A stretch of DNA of 64,000 bases from assembly GCA_002451465.1 (NCBI GenBank), contig DKCJ01000024.1, positions 48,001-112,000 of the forward strand, in the 5' to 3' direction. Below, piece after piece: positions 35,066-43,831 of this stretch (within the stretch, counting starts at the first letter, position 1; each line of letters begins with the position of its first letter). Both the position numbers and the translations under genes were made by a program. Source of the DNA: Caryophanales bacterium UBA6877. GTDB taxonomy: Bacteria > Bacillota_I > Bacilli_A > RFN20 > CAG-826. Below the pieces are notes generated by a model, which was not told where the DNA came from, did not search any database, and saw only the letters and a program-made list of their open reading frames with translations.

Positions 35066-36250
35066 TCATTTAACTCTTGCTTCATTAAGCAAGAGTTTTT
35101 TAATTTCATCAACTTTATCTAATTTTTCCCAAGGTAAATCTAAATCGGGTCTACCAAAATGACCATAATTTGCAATATCACGATATGCAAAAGTTGGATG
35201 ATTTTTTAAATCAAAATTTTTAATAATGATGCCTGGCCTAAAATCAAATACCTTATCAATAATTTTATAAATTACCTCGTCATCATAATGTCCAGTTTTA
35301 AAAGTTGAAACATTAATGCTTAATGGTTCTGCTTTACCAATTGCATATCCAACTTGTATTTCTAATCTATCTGCAACATTAGCTGCAACTAAGTTTTTAG
35401 CAACGTAGCGTGCCATGTAGGCCGCACTTCTATCTACTTTTGATGGATCTTTTCCACTAAAAGAACCACCACCATGTCTAGCACTTCCCCCATATGTATC
35501 AGCAATAATTTTTCTACCAGTAAGACCTGTATCTCCTTTTGGGCCACCAATAACAAACTTACCAGTTGGATTTATTAAAACTTTAAAATCATCATTTAAA
35601 TTAAATGATCTCGCAACTGGAATCATAATATTATTTTTAATATATTCTTTAAATTCTTTTTCGTTAAAATCTGGATCATGTTGACAAGACATTAAGATAG
35701 TTTCAATTCTTGGAGTTTTACTAGAATAATCGATAGTAACACTACTTTTCATGTCAGGTCTACTCCATTTAAACTCATTATTTTTTCGTAAATTTGAAGC
35801 TCTTCTTACAAGTTTTTCGGCAATAGAATAAGCAAGAGGCATATAGCCACTTGATTCATTACTTGCATAACCAAACATTATGCCTTGATCACCAGCTCCT
35901 TGATTTTCAATTGTATCTTTTTTAACTCCTTGACGAATGTCTGGAGATTGTTCTTTGATTATGTTTAAAATTTTTACATTTTTATAATCAAATCCTAAAT
36001 CTTTATTAGTATAACCAATATCTTTAATTACATCTCTTGCAATTTGTTCATAATCTACTTTAGCTTTAGTTGTAATTTCGCCACCAATTAATAAAAATTG
36101 TTCACTAGCAAAACACTCACAAGCAACAAAACTATTTTTATCTTCTTTTAAAACAGCATCTAAAATTGCATCAGCAATTTGATCACAAATTTTATCAGGA
36201 TGCCCTTCACTAACCGCTTCACTTGTAAACAATATTTTTCTTTTTTCCAT
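35066..36250 (-). CDS. metK: S-adenosylmethionine synthetase
   Basis: Makes SAM from methionine and ATP, 394 residues. The signatures FTSEAVSEGHPDKICDQIAD, GAGDQGIMFGYA and GGGSFSGKDPSKVDRSAAY are intact. GGAG precedes the ATG by 7 bases. The gene ends in TGA, evidence that TGA is a stop in this genome. Its mRNA begins with a SAM-I-like aptamer followed by a terminator, so it is probably switched off by its own product. Confidence 0.98.
   Translation of the reverse strand: MEKRKILFTSEAVSEGHPDKICDQIADAILDAVLKEDKNSFVACECFASEQFLLIGGEITTKAKVDYEQIARDVIKDIGYTNKDLGFDYKNVKILNIIKEQSPDIRQGVKKDTIENQGAGDQGIMFGYASNESSGYMPLAYSIAEKLVRRASNLRKNNEFKWSRPDMKSSVTIDYSSKTPRIETILMSCQHDPDFNEKEFKEYIKNNIMIPVARSFNLNDDFKVLINPTGKFVIGGPKGDTGLTGRKIIADTYGGSARHGGGSFSGKDPSKVDRSAAYMARYVAKNLVAANVADRLEIQVGYAIGKAEPLSINVSTFKTGHYDDEVIYKIIDKVFDFRPGIIIKNFDLKNHPTFAYRDIANYGHFGRPDLDLPWEKLDKVDEIKKLLLNEARVK
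35072..35101 (+). terminator. Terminator of the purine permease, inside the metK coding end
   Basis: A perfect 11-bp stem AACTCTTGCTT with AAGCAAGAGTT, CATT loop and six T, 26 bases past the permease stop. The stem encodes the last codons of metK on the other strand. Confidence 0.85.
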
Positions 36251-36270
36251 ATTAATTCTCCATATATAAT

Positions 36271-36300
36271 AAAAAAATCTTCCACATTTACGTGAAAGAT
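36271..36300 (-). terminator. Riboswitch-controlled terminator before metK
   Basis: On the minus strand ATCTTTCAC pairs with GTGGAAGAT around a 6-base loop, followed by seven T, 20 bases ahead of the metK start. A GGAAGA segment just upstream could pair with the 5' arm and act as antiterminator. Confidence 0.75.
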
Positions 36301-36318
36301 TTTATTTTTCTTCCTTGT

Positions 36319-36423
36319 CTTATCGATCAAAGTGTGGTTCTTTGCTGTAGGAAGCACTTACTAATTTTATTTTAGAGTTGCTACTGCACTGGTTATCCTA
36401 CTTATGTGCAGTTTCTTGATAAG
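36319..36423 (-). ncRNA. Divergent SAM-I (S-box) type riboswitch of metK
   Basis: About 105 nt upstream of metK with S-box architecture on the minus strand. P1 is CTTATC (36423-36418) with GATAAG (36324-36319), and J1/2 reads AAGA as in S-boxes. P2 is CTGCAC/GTGCAG, followed by AGCAAC (S-box GGCAACC), a weak AT-rich P3, then AAGTGCTTCCTACAG, which closely follows the S-box AAGGTGCTAATTCCTACAG. P4 is CAAAG/CTTTG. The canonical GATGAAACC core is changed to GGATAACC. The P2 loop GTAGGA is complementary to TCCTAC downstream. A terminator follows, so high SAM should stop transcription. Confidence 0.7.
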
Positions 36424-36528
36424 CATTAATAAATATACACTAGTTAATGTAAGAAATAAAGAAATTTTTATATGAATAGAAATAAGAAAATTATTTAATT
36501 AAATTAATTAAAAATCTAAATATTTTAT

Positions 36529-36556
36529 TAAAAAACCAAGAGTTTCCTCTTGGTTT
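36529..36556 (-). terminator. Terminator after the TSCPD-protein gene
   Basis: A perfect 10-bp stem AAACCAAGAG with CTCTTGGTTT, 4-base loop, and six T on the minus strand, 4 bases past the stop. Confidence 0.85.
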
Positions 36557-36559
36557 TAC

Positions 36560-36817
36560 TTATTTCAATGCTTCTTCAATAGCAAGAGCAAGTTGATCAG
36601 GACAGCTTGTTGGTTTACTTCTACAAGTAATTCCTTTTAATCTATCATGAACTTCATTCATATTTTGCCCTTTACAAAGGGAAATGATTCCTTTTAAATT
36701 TCCAGGACAACCACCAACGACTTCAATATTTACAATCTTTTTTGTTTCATCATCGTAAGTAATTGTAATTGAACTCGAACAAGTTCCGACACATTTATGA
36801 GTATATGTTTTAATCAT
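36560..36817 (-). CDS. TSCPD-domain protein
   Basis: 85 residues. The TSCPD signature is literal (RSKPTSCPDQLALAIEEAL), preceded by conserved cysteines in HKCVGTCSS and GGCPGNLKGI. This small domain also occurs at the end of some ribonucleotide reductases. The stand-alone form has no settled function and may bind metal through the cysteines. Its ATG overlaps the pduL stop as TAATG, so the two are coupled. Confidence 0.85.
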   Translation of the reverse strand: MIKTYTHKCVGTCSSSITITYDDETKKIVNIEVVGGCPGNLKGIISLCKGQNMNEVHDRLKGITCRSKPTSCPDQLALAIEEALK

Positions 36818-37401
36818 TACTTAATTAAATCTCCATAAACTGTGCCAAAACATAAACCGGCATTGCTTTCATCAGTATCAATATGCATTGCTAATCTAAA
36901 TGAATCGCTTACTCTTATAACAACATCACCAAAAATGATATTTCTTCCTTTTCCTGAATTAACAGAGACACTTACAATGTCGCCATTTTTAACACCAAAT
37001 TCTTCGGCGTCAGTTGGATGCATATGAATGTGTCTTTTTGCGACAATTAAGCCTTCTTCAAGATCAAGTTCGGCACCAGTTTCTGGATTTACAATCTTAA
37101 TTGGAGCACTTCCTTTAATATCTCCACTTTCTCTTAATGGAGCATTTGCACCTAATGTGCGAGCATCAGTTGCACTAACTTCAACTTGATTATATTTTCT
37201 AACAGGTCCTAAGATTGATACACCATCAATTTCCTTCTTTGGTCCAATAATATTTAACTTGGTTGTTGAAAGGAACATTCCTGGTTGAGAAAGTTCTTTT
37301 TTAACTTTAAGTTCAAAACCCTTACCACATAAATGTTCTAAAGCTTCCTTTGTTAAATGAATATGTCTAGCACTTGTTTCTACTAAAATTTGTTTTGCCA
37401 T
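36817..37401 (-). CDS. pduL: PduL-type phosphotransacylase
   Basis: Exchanges CoA and phosphate on acetyl or propionyl groups, feeding ATP formation through acyl phosphate. 194 residues made of two related beta-barrel domains. The zinc-binding histidines are in SARHIHLT (near residue 11) and AKRHIHMHPTDAEEFG. The start at 37401 is preferred because AAAGGAG lies 7 bases upstream and the family begins there. There is no encapsulation peptide, so it is a free, probably catabolic enzyme rather than a microcompartment one. Confidence 0.92.
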   Translation of the reverse strand: MAKQILVETSARHIHLTKEALEHLCGKGFELKVKKELSQPGMFLSTTKLNIIGPKKEIDGVSILGPVRKYNQVEVSATDARTLGANAPLRESGDIKGSAPIKIVNPETGAELDLEEGLIVAKRHIHMHPTDAEEFGVKNGDIVSVSVNSGKGRNIIFGDVVIRVSDSFRLAMHIDTDESNAGLCFGTVYGDLIK

Positions 37402-37511
37402 AATTTTCTCCTTTATAAACATAATTATTTTATCACTTCATCTTTAAGATTTCTAAAAAAGATTATTAAATATTGAATTTTGTGCTCAATTTTTATATTA
37501 TATTATGCGCT

Positions 37512-37596
37512 GGGGGAATGGCGGAACTGGTAGACGCGTACGTTTGAGGGGCGTATTAGGCAACTAGTGTGAGTTCGAGTCTCATTTCCCCCACCA
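37512..37596 (+). tRNA. tRNA-Leu, anticodon GAG
   Basis: The acceptor stem GGGGGAA pairs with TTCCCCC, discriminator A and encoded CCA. The anticodon loop TTGAGGG contains GAG (37546-37548), which reads CUC/CUU. The long variable arm fits leucine. The T arm has GTGAG-TTCGAGT-CTCAT. A symmetrical terminator follows 12 bases later. Confidence 0.96.
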
Positions 37597-37607
37597 GCGA
37601 ATGATAA

Positions 37608-37637
37608 AAAATGGCTTCTAGAATTAGAAGCCATTTT
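37608..37637. terminator. Bidirectional terminator between tRNA-Leu and the facing lipoprotein gene
   Basis: A perfect 13-bp stem AAAATGGCTTCTA with TAGAAGCCATTTT and GAAT loop. T-tracts follow on the plus strand and, as AAAAA, on the minus strand. Confidence 0.85.
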
Positions 37638-37652
37638 TATTTTTGTGTTATT

Positions 37653-38762
37653 TTACTTTAAATTTTCTTTATCTTTTTCAATTTGTTCTTTTAATCCTTC
37701 GATTACTGTTGAACCAATATCATATATTTTAAATTTAGCCTTGTAAGTATAAAGGTTATTTGTATCGCTAATAGCAATATTTACAAAATCAAATTCCATA
37801 TCAATTTCCGTTTTAGTATATGAAATCTTTCCTTTTAAATCATTAAAAAGTCCACTATTATAGAAGCTATTTGCATACCCTCCATCAACTGTATTAAATA
37901 CTGCTTCTGGAATTGAGTAATCAATAGCATATGCATTTAAACCTTTATAATCATTTGTATCAACTTTTGAATCGTAAATAAAATAAGTTTTGTCATCACT
38001 TAATTTTAAGTTTGAATCTTCAACTTTAAATTCATCATCAACAAATTTTGATAAATCGCCTGTATAGCCTTCTTTATAATCAGAAACACCAAAGCTACTT
38101 AAGAATTCATCAACGCCTTGTTCAACAAATTTACCATTGATAATATCATAATTATGAACAAATCCATCTGGAGAATTGTAACCTCCGCCTTCATATTCAT
38201 TACCCATAGAATCTGAGCCATATTTACAATAATATCCATCAACTTCAGCTTTATAAATATTACCTTTCTCAACTAAATCCTCATAAAGACCAACCGGATC
38301 ATTATTGCCATCAGTAATTTCATTGGCTTTAATATAGTTTTTATCAACTACTTCGTTTTTAGCATTAAGTAATTCGCCATTCCAACTAACCGTATAGTTA
38401 TATAAACTACCTGCATTAAATAACATACTAGTTAAATCTTTTACGTTAGGCGTATATATTTTAAATAATTTAGAAGCACTTAATTCATTATTACTTCCAT
38501 AACTTGCAGTAACAATAAAACTTCCATCTCTATTTGATGCAGTTAGAAGACCATCTTCACTAATTGAAGCGAGATCATTAGATACAAACCATTTAATTTC
38601 TATTTCTTTTGGAGCATCAACATTTAATTGAATACTCTCCCCTTGAACTAAAACATCTTTTGAGGCAATAATATCCCCTAATTCATTAATTGAAATGTTA
38701 TTAGTACATCCTGTAATAGCAGGTATTAAAAATAAACTTAATAATAAATATTTCTTTTTCAT
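37653..38762 (-). CDS. Lipoprotein with Ig-like domain
   Basis: 369 residues. The signal peptide MKKKYLLLSLFLIPAITGC puts the lipidated Cys at residue 19. Residues about 30-100 look like a BIG2-type Ig fold (LVQGESIQLNV...IKWFVSNDLASISEDGLLTA). The remaining 260 residues are a beta-rich domain without known relatives. The ATG at 38762 is 2 bases after the stop of the larger lipoprotein. A longer start would overlap it. A shared C-terminal pattern (questions of 'YNYTVSWNGELL' and 'DGYYCKYGSDSMG') recalls the neighbour's middle part, so both may bind the same ligand. Confidence 0.75.
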   Translation of the reverse strand: MKKKYLLLSLFLIPAITGCTNNISINELGDIIASKDVLVQGESIQLNVDAPKEIEIKWFVSNDLASISEDGLLTASNRDGSFIVTASYGSNNELSASKLFKIYTPNVKDLTSMLFNAGSLYNYTVSWNGELLNAKNEVVDKNYIKANEITDGNNDPVGLYEDLVEKGNIYKAEVDGYYCKYGSDSMGNEYEGGGYNSPDGFVHNYDIINGKFVEQGVDEFLSSFGVSDYKEGYTGDLSKFVDDEFKVEDSNLKLSDDKTYFIYDSKVDTNDYKGLNAYAIDYSIPEAVFNTVDGGYANSFYNSGLFNDLKGKISYTKTEIDMEFDFVNIAISDTNNLYTYKAKFKIYDIGSTVIEGLKEQIEKDKENLK

Positions 38763-38764
38763 AA

Positions 38765-41662
38765 TTAATATTCCCATCCTGGATATTCGCCACCAGTGCT
38801 TGTTTTTTCTTTTAATTTAATAGTTTTTTCGCCATAAGTAATATTAATGGTATCTATAGATCCATCACTATTAAGTGATCCTATAATTGAAGGACTTAAT
38901 TTATCTTTTAAGGATTCGTTTGTGCATTTAATATCACTAAGTGCTACTAAATTACCTTTAACGTTCGCATTAAATTCATAAGTTGCAACTTCTTTTTCAG
39001 CACCAGTATAATATTCAATATTTTTAATTTTTAATGTTCCTTTTAAAGTATTTAAGGAAACATCACTGAACTCTAAAGTATATGTTATATCATCATAAGT
39101 TGACCAATCAGTTTCAGCTTTGCAATAAGTTTTACCTTTAATTGCATCATAAATTGAAGGGACTTCTAATACCTTAATCGTCTTAGTTACAAATTTTGAA
39201 GAGTCACCATCTGCGGTTGCTTTAATAGTTATATTTCCAGTTTTTTCACCCGCAACTAACATATATTTAGAACCATCTTTTATAATCTTGCAACCTAAAT
39301 CATCACCAACAATAGAATATGAAACATTACTATTTTCAACTGAACTAGATGGATTTACGATTGCTTTGATCTCTTTACTAGCATTTGTATATAAAGAATC
39401 TGGAACTTCTTTAAAAGTTACGCTTTCAATTGGAGCATATTCTGCAACAATAATTAAAGTTTTAGTAACATTTTTACTCTTAAATTCCAAAGTATATTCG
39501 CCATCCTTTTTAGCTAAAATAGTATATCCGTTTTTTACACTTCCATAGACACTAATATCATATGAATTTTTATTAATAGAAACACTATCAACATCAACTA
39601 AAGCTGAAAGAGGTTTCGCATCAATTAGATCACAATAGACATTAGAGCCAACTGTAACATGATATTTAGAGTCACTATCTAAAGCTAATTTTGATCCTTC
39701 TTTATCATTTTTATCTTTATAAAGCAATAATGAATAATCACTATAATAATAATTATTAAAATCAAAATATTTATTAGTATCAGCTTCTTTTGCACCATAT
39801 TCGATATTTGCACTATATTCTAAAACTTGATCTTTTGCCGAAGATAAGAGTTCACCATTACTATCAAGTTCATGATCTACTCGTTTAAAGGATAATTGTT
39901 CAACGGCACCATAACGATTAAATGATATATTCGAAGTTACTTCAGTTTTATATTGTTTCCTATATAAACCTGTAGTAACACATGTTGAAGTAAAATGATA
40001 TCCATCATAATCAATTGAAGAAACTAATTCTTTTCTAATTTCTTCTTCACTACCATCAAGAGTAAATACGTCATCTATAATTTTTCTATCATAGAAATCT
40101 GCTAAACCAGTGTACTTTTCACCACTACCATATTCATTTAAAAATTCTATCGAGCCGAAAGTATTTAAATAATTTTTATATTCACTTTCATTAGAAGCAT
40201 TCACTGTTTCGCTATCTAAAACACTAACATTTTGACCAACTTTTTTAAGTGAATAAAAAATATTGTCGTTAATCCCTTGATATAAATAAGAAGTAGCTCC
40301 TTCTTTATCGGTAACTTTAGTAACAGTATATCCATCAGTATAGCTTTCAAAAGAATATTCATTTTTTACTGATGAATAATCATCATCAACCGTATATTTG
40401 AAATTTACTTTTTTTGTATTTGATAATTCATATTTTTTTGCCTTAGCTAATTTATCTTTTAATGCTGTCGCAGTTAAAGTTCCACTAGAAACAGGTTTTA
40501 CATCAATTGAAGCCTTAATCGAATCATTATCTTTAAATGTTGCATAAATTGTATTAGTGTTTTCACTAGCATTTAAAATAGTAACCTTGCCATCACTAGT
40601 TACTTCAATATCGTCATCACTATTTCCCTTAGACCAAACAATTTCAGCATAGCTTCCTTCAGGTTCATAAGTACAAGAAAGGTCATATGTTGCGCCTTCT
40701 TCTACATAATAAACAAATCCCCAACGAGTTTCGTTTTCAATCCAACCTTCAGGAACATTTATTTTTAATGAACTTGCTTCAAAAACAAAGCTAACTTCAA
40801 TAGAAACAAGGCCTTCTTTAACAATAAAATGATAATCGCTTGTATTTTCAACTCGTTTAAGTTCTTGCCCATTAACTTTTACATATTTTGTAACATATTT
40901 TTCATTAGCAACAGCAGTAATTATTAATTCTTTATTCTCTTCAATTAATGAACCGTTTGTTATTTCTTTTTCACCATCTTTAATAGTAAGAGTTCCATTT
41001 TTAAAGGAATCATCAATATCAATTAATCCCTTCCCAGGATTTTTTAAATTAAATTTTGCACTTAAAAAGTTCTTCCCTTCAATTACCTTGAAAGAAAAGA
41101 CACCATTGGAGTCTTTTTTAATTGAAGTTGTATCATTCAATTTAATTTCGTTAATTTCATAAGCCTTATTTACTGGGGTTGTATCTACAAAAACTTCAGT
41201 TCCAACAGGAAGTCTTTTATTGCTATCTTTAATTAAAGTTCCATCTTTAAGTTTTGGAGTTAAAGTGCCATTACTTACTTTAGAAGAAATAACTTCAACA
41301 GTTCCATATAAAGTTATAGGGGCCGCTTTTTTAAATGTTACTTTAATAATATTATTTCCTTCAACAACTTTAAAAGTTGCTTTATTAGAACTATCTAGCT
41401 TTAAAACACTATCATTTAGATAATATTTATCTATCTCATAACCTTCACTAGGATAAGCTAAAATCGTAATAACTGTATCAACTTCAACATTTCCTAATTT
41501 TGATGCACTAACAGTCCCATTTACAATACCTTCACTAACTGAAACATTACCATACTTAATGCTTTCTTTTTCATTAGTTGAACAGCCACTTAGAGTTGTT
41601 AAACTAAGAGCAGAAAGATAAATCAATGAAGATAATACCAAAATCTTTTTCGTCTTTTTCAT
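38765..41662 (-). CDS. Large lipoprotein with tandem repeat domains
   Basis: 965 residues, lipobox LSGC with Cys27. Three tandem units of about 80-90 residues (about 37-113, 119-212 and 213-297) share the pattern 'G-x-V...NGT-L/V ... KVxEGxxxIxVxF'. A BIG-type domain follows (about 335-395, IVWSKGNSDDDIEVTSDGKV), then a large middle domain and further Ig-like domains to the end. It is a surface-anchored beta-rich protein, probably adhesive or ligand-binding. GAGGAAG precedes the ATG. A palindrome lies in its promoter region. Confidence 0.78.
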   Translation of the reverse strand: MKKTKKILVLSSLIYLSALSLTTLSGCSTNEKESIKYGNVSVSEGIVNGTVSASKLGNVEVDTVITILAYPSEGYEIDKYYLNDSVLKLDSSNKATFKVVEGNNIIKVTFKKAAPITLYGTVEVISSKVSNGTLTPKLKDGTLIKDSNKRLPVGTEVFVDTTPVNKAYEINEIKLNDTTSIKKDSNGVFSFKVIEGKNFLSAKFNLKNPGKGLIDIDDSFKNGTLTIKDGEKEITNGSLIEENKELIITAVANEKYVTKYVKVNGQELKRVENTSDYHFIVKEGLVSIEVSFVFEASSLKINVPEGWIENETRWGFVYYVEEGATYDLSCTYEPEGSYAEIVWSKGNSDDDIEVTSDGKVTILNASENTNTIYATFKDNDSIKASIDVKPVSSGTLTATALKDKLAKAKKYELSNTKKVNFKYTVDDDYSSVKNEYSFESYTDGYTVTKVTDKEGATSYLYQGINDNIFYSLKKVGQNVSVLDSETVNASNESEYKNYLNTFGSIEFLNEYGSGEKYTGLADFYDRKIIDDVFTLDGSEEEIRKELVSSIDYDGYHFTSTCVTTGLYRKQYKTEVTSNISFNRYGAVEQLSFKRVDHELDSNGELLSSAKDQVLEYSANIEYGAKEADTNKYFDFNNYYYSDYSLLLYKDKNDKEGSKLALDSDSKYHVTVGSNVYCDLIDAKPLSALVDVDSVSINKNSYDISVYGSVKNGYTILAKKDGEYTLEFKSKNVTKTLIIVAEYAPIESVTFKEVPDSLYTNASKEIKAIVNPSSSVENSNVSYSIVGDDLGCKIIKDGSKYMLVAGEKTGNITIKATADGDSSKFVTKTIKVLEVPSIYDAIKGKTYCKAETDWSTYDDITYTLEFSDVSLNTLKGTLKIKNIEYYTGAEKEVATYEFNANVKGNLVALSDIKCTNESLKDKLSPSIIGSLNSDGSIDTINITYGEKTIKLKEKTSTGGEYPGWEY

Positions 41663-41676
41663 AAACTTCCTCTTTA

Positions 41677-41696
41677 ATATTTACTGCAGTAAAGAT
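41677..41696 (-). promoter_or_regulatory. Palindrome upstream of the large lipoprotein, possible operator
   Basis: A perfect 14-bp palindrome TTTACTGCAGTAAA (41680-41693), extending to 20 bases with one mismatch, lies 18-30 bases before the start and just after a TATATC box. It could be a repressor site. No regulator gene of matching type is adjacent. Confidence 0.45.
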
Positions 41697-41775
41697 ATAA
41701 CACTTGCATTCTTTATTCAATAAAAATTCTCAAAAACTTATACAAATTTAAATTCTTTAAATATTAATATTAATT

Positions 41776-41808
41776 AAAAAACCGCGATATTATTGATAAT
41801 ATCGCGGT
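41776..41808 (-). terminator. Terminator after the alcohol dehydrogenase gene
   Basis: A perfect 13-bp stem ACCGCGATATTAT with ATAATATCGCGGT and a 2-base gap, followed by six T on the minus strand, 20 bases past the stop. Confidence 0.88.
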
Positions 41809-41828
41809 AAAATATTAAATCAAAATAA

Positions 41829-42974
41829 TTACATTAATTTTGAAAATAATTCAACAACTTGTTCTTTTGTAGCTTCTCTTGGGTTGCCTGGATAGCAAGC
41901 ATCTTTTAAAGCATCACGAGCAAGTGAATCAAGATCACTCTTTAAAATCTTTTCACATTTCGTTGGAATATGAACATCAATTGATAATTGTCTAACAGCA
42001 TTAATAGCTGCATCACGATATTCTTCTTGAGTCATATTGGTTACATCAACACCCATTGCAACAGCAATATCTCTATATTTTGTGCCAGTGTATTCTTTAT
42101 TGAATTCCATAGCAATTGGAAGAAGCATAGCACAAGCTACACCATGAGGTATATCATAATAAGCACTTAAAGTATGAGCCATAGCATGATCAATACCTAA
42201 ACCAACATTTGAGAAACCCATACCAGCAATATATTGTCCAAGAGCCATTCCTTCTCTTCCATCTGGATCGTTTTCAACAGCTTTTCTTAAATTTTTGGAA
42301 ATTAATTCGATAGCTTTAAGATGGAACATATCGGACATTTCCCAGGCTCCACGAGTAATATATCCTTCAATAGCATGAGTTAAGGCATCCATACCAGTAG
42401 CGGCAGTTAAACCTTTTGGCATTGAAGCCATCATATCTGGATCAACAACAGCAACTTTTGGCATATCGTGAGCATCAACACATACGAATTTTCTCTTCTT
42501 TTCTACATCAGTAATAACGTAGTTAATTGTAACTTCTGCGGCAGTACCAGCAGTTGTTGGAACAGCAATTATTGGTAAGCATGGATGTTTTGTAGGAGCT
42601 ACACCTTCAAGTGAACGTACATCAGCAAATTCAGGATTGGTCATAATAATACCAATAGCTTTTGCGGTATCCATTGAAGAACCACCACCAATTGCTAAAA
42701 TTGCATCAGCATGTGCTTCTTTACAAGCTTTAACCCCACTTGTAACATTTTCAATTGTTGGATTTGGCTTAATGTTTGTATATAAAACATAGTCAATATT
42801 AGCTTTCTCTAATAAGTCGGTGACCTTTTTAGTTACATTGAACTTGACTAAGTCAGGGTCACTACAAACTAATACTTTCTTGAAACCTCTGCCTTGAATT
42901 TCTGGGACAATATTTAAAATTGCACCATGTCCATGATAAGAAGTTTCATTTAACATAAATCTTTTAGATGACAT
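41829..42974 (-). CDS. Iron-containing alcohol dehydrogenase
   Basis: Group III NAD(P)-dependent dehydrogenase, about 381 residues. The nucleotide-binding GGGSSMDTAKAIG, the metal region TGMDALTHAIEGY and GLGIDHAMAHTLSAYYDIPHG (Asp and three His for Fe2+) are all conserved. The start at 42974 is set by AAAGGAGG 7 bases upstream. An earlier ATG at 42998 would contain that site. Substrate is unclear: the family includes lactaldehyde, 1,3-propanediol and butanol enzymes. A fermentative role re-oxidising NADH fits the pduL pathway nearby. Confidence 0.9.
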   Translation of the reverse strand: MSSKRFMLNETSYHGHGAILNIVPEIQGRGFKKVLVCSDPDLVKFNVTKKVTDLLEKANIDYVLYTNIKPNPTIENVTSGVKACKEAHADAILAIGGGSSMDTAKAIGIIMTNPEFADVRSLEGVAPTKHPCLPIIAVPTTAGTAAEVTINYVITDVEKKRKFVCVDAHDMPKVAVVDPDMMASMPKGLTAATGMDALTHAIEGYITRGAWEMSDMFHLKAIELISKNLRKAVENDPDGREGMALGQYIAGMGFSNVGLGIDHAMAHTLSAYYDIPHGVACAMLLPIAMEFNKEYTGTKYRDIAVAMGVDVTNMTQEEYRDAAINAVRQLSIDVHIPTKCEKILKSDLDSLARDALKDACYPGNPREATKEQVVELFSKLM

Positions 42975-43038
42975 AAATTTTCCTCCTTTTATGTACACTA
43001 TTATTATAGAAAAAATATCAAGAAAGTTAATAAATCTT

Positions 43039-43785
43039 TTAATATTTTTTTAATAATGTTTTAAAAGTCATTAAACCATTTATCTTAGAATCTGCATCCC
43101 TACTAAATTTTTTATTTAAATAGTAGATTCCTAAAGACACAAAAGATAGGACAAGATACGTAAATATAACAAATAATATTTTTAAAATAAGTGGATTATC
43201 AACTGTTTTAGTAATATAAGAAAGATAATATCCACTTAAAAAATTCATAAATACATAGTTTTCAAGTACAGCAGTTTTAAAAATTACTCTTGTTAAACCT
43301 AAATAACCATAAATATAAATAATTAAAAAACCAATTAAAGTAAAAATATATTCTTTAAATTTAAATTTTTTAATATCCAAAAATAACAATATTCCAATAA
43401 ATAAAAGGATACTATGTGAAATAATTTCCTTAGTTAATAAATTTCCTTTCATAGTTTCAAACATTATTGAAGGATTGATTAAAAAAGTTAAATAATAACC
43501 AACACCTGATATAAATGCAGAACTTGATGCAAATAAATATAGAGATTTTATTCCTATAACACAAATAATTCCAACAACAAAATATGATATATGACTAAAT
43601 TCTAAAGGAAAAGTACTATTTTTCGTTATATTAATGGCAAATTCATGTGTTTTCCAAATAAGTAAACTTAAAGACAATATAAAAAGAGTTAATGAAGAAA
43701 TTTTTTTGTGTTTTCTTAATAAAACACAAACTATAACAAATAATATTGCTAAAAGAATAAGTAAAAATCTATATAGAAAATCCAC
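43039..43785 (-). CDS. Multi-pass membrane protein, YwaF/TMEM164-like
   Basis: 248 residues with six to seven membrane helices and a GTG start. The short motif FPLEFSHIS (about 60-68) and a later SHSILLFIG resemble the 'PLHLC' and 'H' motifs of the YwaF/TMEM164 family, which is linked to acyl transfer in eukaryotes. The match is weak and the function is not known. It lies between the decayed PTS gene and the alcohol dehydrogenase, all on the minus strand. Confidence 0.6.
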   Translation of the reverse strand: MDFLYRFLLILLAILFVIVCVLLRKHKKISSLTLFILSLSLLIWKTHEFAINITKNSTFPLEFSHISYFVVGIICVIGIKSLYLFASSSAFISGVGYYLTFLINPSIMFETMKGNLLTKEIISHSILLFIGILLFLDIKKFKFKEYIFTLIGFLIIYIYGYLGLTRVIFKTAVLENYVFMNFLSGYYLSYITKTVDNPLILKILFVIFTYLVLSFVSLGIYYLNKKFSRDADSKINGLMTFKTLLKKY

Positions 43786-43831
43786 ATTTTTTTATAAACA
43801 AAACATGATTTAAACAATAAATTTAAATAAA

